The notes beneath the pieces were generated by a model. The model had not been told where the DNA came from, did no database searches, and was given only the letters and a program-made list of their open reading frames with translations. Position numbers and translations under genes: made by a program. From assembly GCA_946481225.1 (NCBI GenBank), contig CAMLNJ010000194.1, positions 1-6,227 of the forward strand: a DNA stretch of 6,227 nucleotides. The letters are read 5' to 3'. Position 1 is the stretch's first letter, and each line of letters begins with the position of its first letter. The stretch is from an uncultured Verrucomicrobiota bacterium (GTDB lineage: Bacteria; Verrucomicrobiota; Verrucomicrobiae; Opitutales; Opitutaceae). Shown here piece by piece: positions 1-6,131 of the stretch.

Positions 1-1936
1 TCGCGTCCCACTCGTAGGCGCCCCAGCCATGCGAGCCCCAGTATTGCCAGTCCTGGACGATGTAATCGACGGGGATGGTCCGCGCGCGGAACTGGGTCGC
101 GGCATCAAGGATTTGCGTCTGGCTCGAATAGCGTTCGCGGCATTGCCAAAAGCCGTAGGCGGCCTTCGGGAACAGCGGTGCGTCGCCCGTCGCGTCGCGG
201 TAGCCGGCGATGACCTGGTCGGCCGTCGGGCCGTAAAAGAAATAGTAGTCGATGGCGTCGCCCACTTCCGACCGGAAGGTCGTGGTGTCGCCCAGGGGCC
301 GGGCGTAGATCTTCGCGTTGCTCCCGCCGCCGAGCAGCGTGACGGTGCAGGCGGTGCTGGCCGGCAGGGCGATCTTTCCGCTGATGGTGTAGGGCACCCA
401 GGTGTTGGTGATGGACGCGACGGTTTGACCGTTCACCCGCACGCCGATGAGACCGCTGAGATTCCCGTCTTTGACGATGAACACATAATCGCCCGCGGCG
501 CCCGTGGTGAAGGTGCCGCTGCCGGAGGTGAGCGCGACCTGGTTGTCCGCCGGATTGAATTCCGTGAGCGCGGCGTTGTTCCAAAGCACACCGTAGCCGT
601 AACTCGACACCACCATCGGAATGGCGATCTGCGTGTTCACCTGCCGGAGTTGTTGCGGGATGCCGCGCCAGTTCCAGATGCCCTCCTGATATTGGCCGAG
701 GCCGTAGAGAAACTCGTCGCCGGGGCTGTTGAAGATCTGCTGGGGCTGGTAGGCCGACTCGCCGTTCACCGTGGCGGGGCTCATCTTCTTTCCGCCATCC
801 GCAGGCTCCTCGAGCAGCAGCTTGTCGGCCGCGTCGAAGAATTGCAGCGCGCCGGTGGCCTTGTTGACGACGACCTTCGTCTTGGTGGTGGCCACGGTAA
901 CCGCGCTGGCGGATTGGATGACCTGAAACGTCGCCGCGGGCCAGGTTTGCTTCGTCACGAAGGTTTGCCCGGTCGGCAGCGTGGCCGTGGGCGAATACAT
1001 CACGCGGATGACGCTGTCGGAACAGACGGTCAGCTTCAGCTTGCCCGGTGACATCGTCAGCGTGGCGCCGTCGGCATCCGACTGGACCGAGACCACGGGA
1101 ATGTTGTTCGAGGGCACGACCACCGGTGCCGCGGTCAACACATCGGCGAGGGTCGGTCCCATCCTCACCTCGTCAAAAAGGGAGCTGAAACCGCTCCAGT
1201 TCGCGAATTGAAGTCGGCTGATGTTGCGCAGATCGAGGCCCGTGGCCGTGGTCCCGCCGGACGGATCGCCGACGCCCCCCAGCAGCGGGTCCTTCCAGAC
1301 CGTGACGGCGTCCGACCCGGCCGAGCTGCCCAAATCGATCCGGACGAGAAAGAGATGCGTGCCGGTATCCACCGCGGCACCCGAGCTCAGGTTGTAATTC
1401 GCGGCCGAGCTGGCGTTCACCTGAAACCCCAGACCCGTGCCGTTCACGATTCCGATCGAGAGCGCCTTGGTCGTGTCGGCGCCGTTCCCGCCCAGCTCGA
1501 GGCAAGACCAGTTAAAAAGGCTATTTCCGCCAAATCGGGCAAGGAAGCTGATATAAACCGTGCCGCTCGCGGACGAGGACAGGGCATTGGCCGCGGGAGC
1601 ATCGAAGAGCCGGCTCACTCGATTTTGGTTCGCCAGAACCAAGGCGCCACCCGTCGGCGCGCCGTAGTGGAAATCGGAGTAGCTCAACGACGCGCCCTGA
1701 ACGGTTCCAGCGCCTGTGCTTTGGAGCCAGGAGCCGGTGAACCCCGTCAACGCGGGGCCCTGGTTGCCCAACACGGTCCCGCTGGCGTATTCACCGTTCA
1801 CCGACGCCGTTCCGGTGAGAAAAGCGTCTTGGGCGAGGGGGGTGGCGTTGGTGGACGATGTCGCGACGAGCGCGGCGAGCAGCGCTACTCCAGCGAGCAA
1901 CAGAGTTGCCGGCCGGGCGGATAGGGATCGGTTCAT
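1..1936 (-). CDS. Secreted LamG-like domain–GH31 glycoside hydrolase fusion (probable alpha-xylosidase), 3' end outside window
   Basis: The frame is open from the ATG at 1936 to the left edge, giving 645 visible residues without a stop. Residues 1-31 look like a signal peptide: NRSLSAR, a hydrophobic core at 11-25, and possible cleavage after A31. Residues about 37-267 form a beta-sandwich module clearly paralogous to the protein encoded just upstream (shared FLTG, GFTG, WLQSTG, LVLAN, NRVSRLFD, GGVGDP, ATGLDLR, SRLQF, DEVR). Residues about 275-460 match the N-terminal beta domain of GH31 enzymes (KLKLTVCSDSVIRVMYSP, then FLYGLGQYQ at 409-417 and GYGVLWNN at 447-454). An insert of about 90 residues follows, then the catalytic barrel start (AIDYYFFYGP at 561-570, GFWQCRER at 595-602, IVQDWQYWG at 626-634). 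This barrel start resembles alpha-xylosidases that remove alpha-xylosyl units from xyloglucan oligosaccharides. The catalytic aspartates lie beyond the window, so activity cannot be judged. Secretion suggests work in the periplasm or outside the cell. No Shine-Dalgarno is seen; the start rests on the signal peptide. GH31 is confident; the substrate is inferred. Confidence 0.9.
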   Translation of the reverse strand, partial: MNRSLSARPATLLLAGVALLAALVATSSTNATPLAQDAFLTGTASVNGEYASGTVLGNQGPALTGFTGSWLQSTGAGTVQGASLSYSDFHYGAPTGGALVLANQNRVSRLFDAPAANALSSSASGTVYISFLARFGGNSLFNWSCLELGGNGADTTKALSIGIVNGTGLGFQVNASSAANYNLSSGAAVDTGTHLFLVRIDLGSSAGSDAVTVWKDPLLGGVGDPSGGTTATGLDLRNISRLQFANWSGFSSLFDEVRMGPTLADVLTAAPVVVPSNNIPVVSVQSDADGATLTMSPGKLKLTVCSDSVIRVMYSPTATLPTGQTFVTKQTWPAATFQVIQSASAVTVATTKTKVVVNKATGALQFFDAADKLLLEEPADGGKKMSPATVNGESAYQPQQIFNSPGDEFLYGLGQYQEGIWNWRGIPQQLRQVNTQIAIPMVVSSYGYGVLWNNAALTEFNPADNQVALTSGSGTFTTGAAGDYVFIVKDGNLSGLIGVRVNGQTVASITNTWVPYTISGKIALPASTACTVTLLGGGSNAKIYARPLGDTTTFRSEVGDAIDYYFFYGPTADQVIAGYRDATGDAPLFPKAAYGFWQCRERYSSQTQILDAATQFRARTIPVDYIVQDWQYWGSHGWGAYEWDA

Positions 1937-1988
1937 GGGGCGAGTGGGCACGGAGGCGGGAGGCGTGTGGCGGAAGTCGAACGGAGCG

Positions 1989-2023
1989 AAAAAAGCCCCT
2001 CCCCGAACCGGGCGAGGGGCCTT
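1989..2023 (-). terminator. Intrinsic (rho-independent) terminator after the PEP-CTERM gene
   Basis: Read on the minus strand, a GC-rich hairpin is followed directly by six T. The outer stem is GCCCCTC/GAGGGGC (plus positions 2014-2020 and 1995-2001). The inner stem is CCCG/CGGG (2009-2012 and 2002-2005), with one bulged G and a 3-nt loop. The T run is at 1994-1989, and the AA before the stem can pair with part of it. It begins 27 nt past the stop of the PEP-CTERM gene and ends 52 bp before the start of the GH31 fusion gene. It therefore probably ends the PEP-CTERM transcript and separates it from the next gene. Confidence 0.88.
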
Positions 2024-2050
2024 GATAAACGAGACGGCTAGGCCGGCGCG

Positions 2051-2944
2051 TCAGGCCCTGCGCCGACGGCGAGCAAGCGCCAGTCCTATGCAGGCGGAGC
2101 CAGCCAGGAGCGCGGCGCTCGAGGGTTCCGGCACGGCGGTCACATCTTGAAGAGACGTGCCGATGCGCACCTCGTCGTAAACCGAGCTCGATCCGCTGAA
2201 GTTTCCGAACTGCAGGCGGCTGACGGCCCGTAGATCCAAGCCCGTGGCGGAAACGCCGCCCGTCGGATCCCCGACTCCGCCAAGGACTGGATCAACCCAA
2301 AGGGTGACCGAGTCCGAGGCGGCCGTGCTGCTGAAGCCGATCTTCAGCACAAACGTGTAGGTTTGGTTGGGGACGACCGCAGGGCTGGAAATGAAGAAAT
2401 TGCTGCCGCTGTTTACCTTAAATCCGATGCCGGTCGAGTTGAGGATGCCTACGCTCAGCGCCCGGGTGTTGTCATTGCCATCTCCGCCCAACTCGAAGGA
2501 CGAGAAATTGAACCCTGCGTTGCCGCCGAATTGCGCGATGAAGCTCACATAAACGGTGCCCGTCGAGGCCGTGCCCATCAGTGAGGTGACCGACGAGTCG
2601 AACAATCGGGAAACACGATTGCCGTTTGCGAGCACGAGCGAGCCGCCGATAGGCGTGTCGAATTCGGTCGGAGAGTAGCTCGTTGATAGAGAGGAGGCCT
2701 GGACCGTGCCGCCTCCCGTGCTTTGCAGCCAGGTGCCGGTGAACCCGGCCTGGGTCGGATTCTGGGTGCCGAGGGTCGCGCCACTGGTGTATTCGCCGGC
2801 GGACGGCGTCGCCCCAGTGAGGAAGGCTTCGTGGACGATCGTGGCGGCGACGGCGTGGGATATCAGGGACTGCGCGATGACGAGGGCAGCGGCCCCGGTC
2901 AGAATCCGTGTGGTGACGGATGTATGGGTTAGCGAAGGTTTCAT
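2051..2944 (-). CDS. PEP-CTERM sorting domain protein with LamG/concanavalin-like beta-sandwich
   Basis: This is a 297-aa secreted protein. The ATG at 2944 was chosen because it opens a signal peptide: KPSLTHTSVTTR, a hydrophobic stretch at about 14-28, and an AVAA cleavage region at 31-34. The reading frame extends upstream to 3046, but that part has no signal-peptide character. The body (about 38-268) is rich in G, S, T and aromatic residues, as in a LamG/concanavalin-like jellyroll. It matches the N-terminal module of the next gene at roughly half of its positions by eye. Residues 271-297 are a PEP-CTERM tail: VPEPSS, a hydrophobic segment, then ARRRRRA. In this family an exosortase processes the tail after export, and such proteins are linked to exopolysaccharide and the cell surface. 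No exosortase gene is in the window. The ligand is unknown; a carbohydrate or matrix role is inferred from the fold type and the GH31 neighbour. There is no obvious Shine-Dalgarno. An intrinsic terminator follows 27 nt after the stop. Confidence 0.93.
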   Translation of the reverse strand: MKPSLTHTSVTTRILTGAAALVIAQSLISHAVAATIVHEAFLTGATPSAGEYTSGATLGTQNPTQAGFTGTWLQSTGGGTVQASSLSTSYSPTEFDTPIGGSLVLANGNRVSRLFDSSVTSLMGTASTGTVYVSFIAQFGGNAGFNFSSFELGGDGNDNTRALSVGILNSTGIGFKVNSGSNFFISSPAVVPNQTYTFVLKIGFSSTAASDSVTLWVDPVLGGVGDPTGGVSATGLDLRAVSRLQFGNFSGSSSVYDEVRIGTSLQDVTAVPEPSSAALLAGSACIGLALARRRRRA

Positions 2945-3081
2945 TTTGGATTTTGAGGATGAGGAGGTCCCAACAGGGCTGAGTTCTCCTCCCGCACACG
3001 TGCCGTCCCGCCTCAAAACCCGCCAAAATAGGTGGTCTGCGGGCATAAATATTTGGAGACGCTGGTCGTTTCCGGCGACCC
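2945..3081 (-). other. Leader region of the PEP-CTERM gene, no recognised promoter
   Basis: This stretch lies between the REP-like pair and the PEP-CTERM start. An AT-rich patch near 3044-3054 could hold a -10 element, but I see no convincing -35 partner and no sigma-54 type GG-N10-GC site. A GAGGAG/CTCCTC inverted repeat (arms 2986-2991 and 2961-2966) encloses a small CCC/GGG hairpin in the leader. Its purine-rich arm is about 41 nt from the ATG, too far to be the ribosome binding site. Confidence 0.3.
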
Positions 3082-3111
3082 AGGTGGGCGCGCGGGTCCC
3101 TCCGCGCGCGG
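3082..3111 (+). repeat. REP-like palindromic unit A
   Basis: Read on the plus strand this is AGGTGG, an 8-bp stem arm GCGCGCGG (3088-3095), loop GTCCCT (3096-3101), the perfect complementary arm CCGCGCGC (3102-3109), then GG. The layout is identical to unit B on the opposite strand. The pair resembles bacterial REP/BIME elements, in which two palindromic units lie head to head in an intergenic space. Genome copy number is unknown, so the REP assignment is inference from architecture. Confidence 0.65.
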
Positions 3112-3135
3112 TTTGTCATCCGACAGGCTTCCAAG

Positions 3136-3165
3136 CCACGGGCGCAGGGACGCGCCCGTCCACCT
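3136..3165 (-). repeat. REP-like palindromic unit B, inverted relative to unit A
   Basis: Read on the minus strand this is AGGTGG, stem arm ACGGGCGC, loop GTCCCT, the perfect complementary arm GCGCCCGT, then GG. On the plus strand the arms are 3138-3145 and 3152-3159 and the loop is 3146-3151. It differs from unit A at three of eight stem pairs (1, 4 and 8), and every change is compensated on the other arm. The unit ends 7 nt before the kinase stop codon. A further small palindrome, GGCTT-CC-AAGCC, at 3126-3137 overlaps its inner edge. Confidence 0.65.
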
Positions 3166-3172
3166 TTCGGGC

Positions 3173-5410
3173 TCAATCCCCGCTCGTTTCGATCAAGCCG
3201 ATCGCCTCGCGGACAAGGACATGCGCGTAGGCGCAATCGAACCAGTAGCCTGTTTCCAAGGAACCCCGATCAAGCGGGCGTTTGAATCTGTTCTCGATCA
3301 AAACACGGCTGGCATTCAGGTGGGCGCGCGCCTCTTCGGCGCGGCCGAGCTTATGGTTGGCCATTGCCAAAACCGTGCGGGCGATGGTGGTCGGCATGAC
3401 ATTGGGAGGCTTCACCGAAAGGGCATGCTCACCCCAAGCCACGCTGCCGGCGTAGTCACCTTGTCGATACTGCCAGAGCGCGAGCGCCGTCGGCATCCAC
3501 TCCACGGTTTCGCCTTGGGCAGGGCGTTCTCGCACCAGATCCATGGCGTGGAGCGCCGCCGGCGCGATCTTGTCCAAGGTCTTCCCATCCGCCGGCAACA
3601 GCAGGGTGGCGCGCAGAAGGCGTTCCACCGTGCCCCTGTTCTTTGTCGAACCCAATTCGGCGATGGTCGCCGCCCGAAAATCCTCGAACCCGGCCGTGTC
3701 GCCGCTCTCGGCCAGGGCGACACCGCAAGACAGGTAATCGGACGTGACCCAATCCCACTTCTTGTCCCAGCCCTCCAGCTTGTTCATCTTCAAAAGCACG
3801 GAGAACCGCGCCGCCGCCTTGGCCCACTGTCCGTTCAATGCCGCGTATTCTCCGCTCCAGCGAAACGCCTCCACCCCATCCAGGCTCGGTCGCGGTGGGG
3901 GCGTCGTGATCTCGCTCAACAAGGCATCCGCCTCCGCCAATTTCTTTTTCCCGACCAACATCGCCGCCTGGGCGATTTTTTCACGGTCTTCTGCCTGTTG
4001 TCGCATCAACGCCTGATCCCGTTCCGCCTGTTCGGCGATCACGCGCAACTTCTCCTGCTGGCGAAGAGCCGCGCGCTCCCTGACGAACAGCCGGCTGGAG
4101 ACGGTGATGCCGGCGAGCAGCGTGACAAAAACCACCAGGCCGGCTGCGAAAACCGTCTGGTTCCGTCGCACGAGCTTGCGGAAGCGGTAGAGGCGATCCG
4201 GCGGCCGGGCCACCACGGGTTCATTCCTGAGAAACCGCTGAATGTCGGCGGCGAGGCCGTTGACCGTTCCGTATCGCCTTGTGCGATCCTTCTCCAGCGC
4301 CCTCAAGATGATCCAATCCAAATCCCCTTTCAGCTGCGAAACGAGCTGCGCGGGGCCGGTGCGCAGGTTCCGGGCGACCGCATCGAGTTCGGCCGCCGGC
4401 AAAGTCGTGAGGAGAGCCGAAGGCCGCGGCGGCTCGACTTCCCGCAGCGTGCGACGCATGGCGTCCAATCCGTCCGCCGCGAGCGCCTTCGCGTCAAAGG
4501 GCGGCTTTCCCGTCAGCAGTTCATAAAGCAAGGCCCCCAAGCTGTAGATGTCGCTGCGGGTATCCACATCCACGCCGCCGCCCGCGGCCTGTTCCGGGCT
4601 CATGTAGGCCGGTGTGCCGATCATCAGTTCCCGGGTGCCGAAGGAGGCCGTATCGCCCCACCGGCCCGCGGTGGCCTTGGCGATGCCGAAGTCGATGACC
4701 CGGGGAACCGGTTTTTCGTCCTGCACCGCCACCAGCACATTCGAGGGTTTTATGTCCCGGTGAATGACGCCCTTTTGATGCGCGTGCTGAATGGCGCCGC
4801 AGACTTGGACGAACAGATCCAGCCGGTGCGCGACACCGAGTTTGTTCGCGTCGCAGAATTCCGTGATTCGCGTCCCGCGCACCAGCTCCATCACGAAATA
4901 AGGGCGGCCCGAGGAGGTCGCCCCGGCGTCAAACACGCGGGCGATATTCGGGTGGTCCATCATCGCCAGCGCCTGCCGCTCCACATCGAAGCGGGCGATG
5001 ACGTCGCGGGTGTCCATGCCGAGCTTGATGATTTTGAGGGCGACCTCGCGTTTCACCGGCTCGCTCTGCCGCGCCAGATAAACGACGCCACCGCCGCCCT
5101 CGCCCAACTTCCGCACCAGTCGATACCGGCCGATCTGCGTGTCGATATCGTCGGCCTGCAAGCGCTCGGTTTCGAGCCAGTCGTCGGACGCCATATCCCG
5201 CAGCTCCCCCGCGGAGAGGGCCAGATCGGAAAAACCTCGGGCGAAGAAATCCTCGGCGCTGGCATGGGCTGCGATCAGCGCGTCCACCGCCGCGCGCAGC
5301 TCCGCGTCGTCGCCGCAGGACTGCTCCAGAAAAAACGTCCTCTGGCGCAAGTCGCCGATTTGAAGCGCGGCATAGAACACCGCGTCCACCTGTTGCTTCG
5401 AAACGTTCAT
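3173..5410 (-). CDS. Transmembrane Ser/Thr protein kinase with coiled coil and TPR-like C-terminal region
   Basis: This 745-aa Hanks-type kinase is probably anchored in the inner membrane. Residues about 20-60 hold the FLEQSCGDDAELR...LIAAH segment common in front of such kinases in Verrucomicrobiota and Planctomycetota. The kinase domain spans about 95-395 and all key residues are present: Gly loop GEGGGG (103-108), lysine K126 in VALK, helix C glutamate E144, HRDIKPSN (217-224, catalytic D219), DFG (240-242), GTPAYMSPEQ (265-274) and DIYSLG (287-292). A basic stretch (RKLVRR) precedes a single membrane segment at about 418-438. A charged, probably coiled-coil region (443-500) follows, then degenerate TPR-like helices to the end (for example 523-541, 642-665 and 677-705). 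The positive residues before the membrane segment place the kinase in the cytoplasm and the C-terminal part outside, where it could sense or bind a partner. The gene starts 55 bp after an ECF sigma gene in the same direction, pointing to joint regulation. The substrate is not known. No strong Shine-Dalgarno is seen. Confidence 0.96.
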   Translation of the reverse strand: MNVSKQQVDAVFYAALQIGDLRQRTFFLEQSCGDDAELRAAVDALIAAHASAEDFFARGFSDLALSAGELRDMASDDWLETERLQADDIDTQIGRYRLVRKLGEGGGGVVYLARQSEPVKREVALKIIKLGMDTRDVIARFDVERQALAMMDHPNIARVFDAGATSSGRPYFVMELVRGTRITEFCDANKLGVAHRLDLFVQVCGAIQHAHQKGVIHRDIKPSNVLVAVQDEKPVPRVIDFGIAKATAGRWGDTASFGTRELMIGTPAYMSPEQAAGGGVDVDTRSDIYSLGALLYELLTGKPPFDAKALAADGLDAMRRTLREVEPPRPSALLTTLPAAELDAVARNLRTGPAQLVSQLKGDLDWIILRALEKDRTRRYGTVNGLAADIQRFLRNEPVVARPPDRLYRFRKLVRRNQTVFAAGLVVFVTLLAGITVSSRLFVRERAALRQQEKLRVIAEQAERDQALMRQQAEDREKIAQAAMLVGKKKLAEADALLSEITTPPPRPSLDGVEAFRWSGEYAALNGQWAKAAARFSVLLKMNKLEGWDKKWDWVTSDYLSCGVALAESGDTAGFEDFRAATIAELGSTKNRGTVERLLRATLLLPADGKTLDKIAPAALHAMDLVRERPAQGETVEWMPTALALWQYRQGDYAGSVAWGEHALSVKPPNVMPTTIARTVLAMANHKLGRAEEARAHLNASRVLIENRFKRPLDRGSLETGYWFDCAYAHVLVREAIGLIETSGD

Positions 5411-5465
5411 GCCTGGTTCACGACGAGACGCGCCGAGCGGGTCGCCGAGGCCGCCGCCGTCGGAA

Positions 5466-6026
5466 TCACTCGTGGGATCGGATCCATTGGAACAACCATG
5501 CTTTGGCGCAGGCCCACTCCCGCTCGACCGTGCGTTCGCCGAGGCCCAGGACCTGCGCGGCTTCTTGCGTGGTCAGACCGCCGAAAAATTTCAGCTCCAC
5601 GATGCGGCCCTGCTTCGGGTCCACCGCTTCCAGCGCCTTTACGGCGTCGTCGATGAGCAGGATCTTTTCGTCGGGCGTGGCCTGCATGATTTCGCCGTCC
5701 GCGATGTCCACCCTGGCCTGCCCCCCGCCATGCTTGAGGCGGGATTTGCGCCGCGCCTTCTGGATCAGAATGCGTCGCATGGCGTGGGCGGCGGCGCCGA
5801 AAAAATGGGCTCGATTCTGCCAGTTCCGATCTCCGCTCCCCACCAGCTCCATCCACGCTTCATGAACCAGCGCGGTCGGCTGCAAGGTCTGCTGCGAAGA
5901 TTCCCGCGCCATGCGGGCTGCCGCCACCTTGCGAAGCTCGCCGTATACCAAGGGCAGCAGGTCCTCGGAGGCATGGCGCTCGCCCCGCGCGAGCGCTTCG
6001 AGGATAACCGTGATTTCGTTGTTCAT
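5466..6026 (-). CDS. ECF-family RNA polymerase sigma factor
   Basis: This 186-aa protein matches the short ECF-type sigma factors abundant in Verrucomicrobiota, Planctomycetota and Acidobacteriota (length near 185 aa). Sigma region 2 covers about 20-95, including LLPLVYGELRKVA, LQPTALVHEAWMELV (48-62) and RAHFFGAAAHAMRRILI (72-88). A variable linker follows. Region 4 (about 125-183) has AVDPKQGRIVELKFFGGLT and a helix-turn-helix QEAAQVLGLGERTVERE (154-170) that would contact the -35 element. It would direct RNA polymerase to a specific promoter set, not identifiable here. The ATG at 6026 was chosen because it starts right before region 2 with the family's usual length. The frame could extend to an ATG at 6185, but that extension is basic and lacks sigma features. 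No anti-sigma gene is adjacent; the partner is a Ser/Thr kinase gene 55 bp downstream. There is no clear Shine-Dalgarno. Confidence 0.95.
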   Translation of the reverse strand: MNNEITVILEALARGERHASEDLLPLVYGELRKVAAARMARESSQQTLQPTALVHEAWMELVGSGDRNWQNRAHFFGAAAHAMRRILIQKARRKSRLKHGGGQARVDIADGEIMQATPDEKILLIDDAVKALEAVDPKQGRIVELKFFGGLTTQEAAQVLGLGERTVEREWACAKAWLFQWIRSHE

Positions 6027-6099
6027 CGCAGCGTGGACGTCGTGCACGGGGAGGCGCCAGTGGCACGGCGAATGATGTGACCACGTTTTTTCCCGGTGT

Positions 6100-6129
6100 C
6101 TATAACGCTCCGCCAAGCGAAGTCGCCAA
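6100..6129 (-). promoter_or_regulatory. Candidate promoter for the sigma factor–kinase pair
   Basis: On the minus strand a TTGGCG box (plus 6124-6129) is followed after 18 bp by TTATAG (plus 6100-6105). These loosely fit housekeeping -35 and -10 elements and would give a leader of about 65 nt before the ATG at 6026. The hexamers are imperfect, so this is a suggestion only. The rest of 6027-6227 shows no gene that I can support. Confidence 0.3.
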
Positions 6130-6131
6130 GC
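6111..6131. repeat. 8-bp direct repeat overlapping the candidate promoter
   Basis: CGCCAAGC occurs at 6111-6118 and again at 6124-6131, a 13-bp period (GCTTGGCG on the minus strand). The distal copy coincides with the proposed -35 box and the proximal copy lies in the spacer. It could be an operator or a short chance duplication in GC-rich DNA. Confidence 0.4.

Noticed and set aside
29..1924. Long plus-strand frames (29-1051, 1208-1924) and other minus-strand frames (105-584, 1165-1505)
   Set aside because: They overlap the LamG-GH31 coding frame, which shows recognisable family motifs throughout. The overlapping translations are low-complexity shadows.
2961..2991. GAGGAG/CTCCTC inverted repeat in the PEP-CTERM leader as a riboswitch or SD-sequestering hairpin
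   Set aside because: The stem is only 6 bp, the purine arm is about 41 nt from the ATG, and no known riboswitch pattern is seen.
2472..3236. A 254-codon minus-strand frame overlapping the PEP-CTERM gene
   Set aside because: It is an out-of-frame shadow with Arg-rich composition. The frame with signal peptide and PEP-CTERM tail is the real one.
3317..3343. A 14-nt match to REP-like unit A (CAGGTGGGCGCGCG) with a 6-bp hairpin inside the kinase gene
   Set aside because: It encodes part of a TPR-like helix (RAHLN), lacks the GTCCCT loop and has a different stem. It is more likely chance in GC-rich DNA than a third unit.
3032..5656. An 874-codon open frame on the plus strand, antisense to the kinase
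   Set aside because: It lies opposite a kinase with every catalytic motif intact. Its translation is Arg/His/Gly-rich without domains, as expected from an antisense frame in GC-rich DNA.
5409..6080. A 223-codon plus-strand frame over the sigma factor gene
   Set aside because: It is the antisense of a clear ECF sigma factor and has no recognisable domain.
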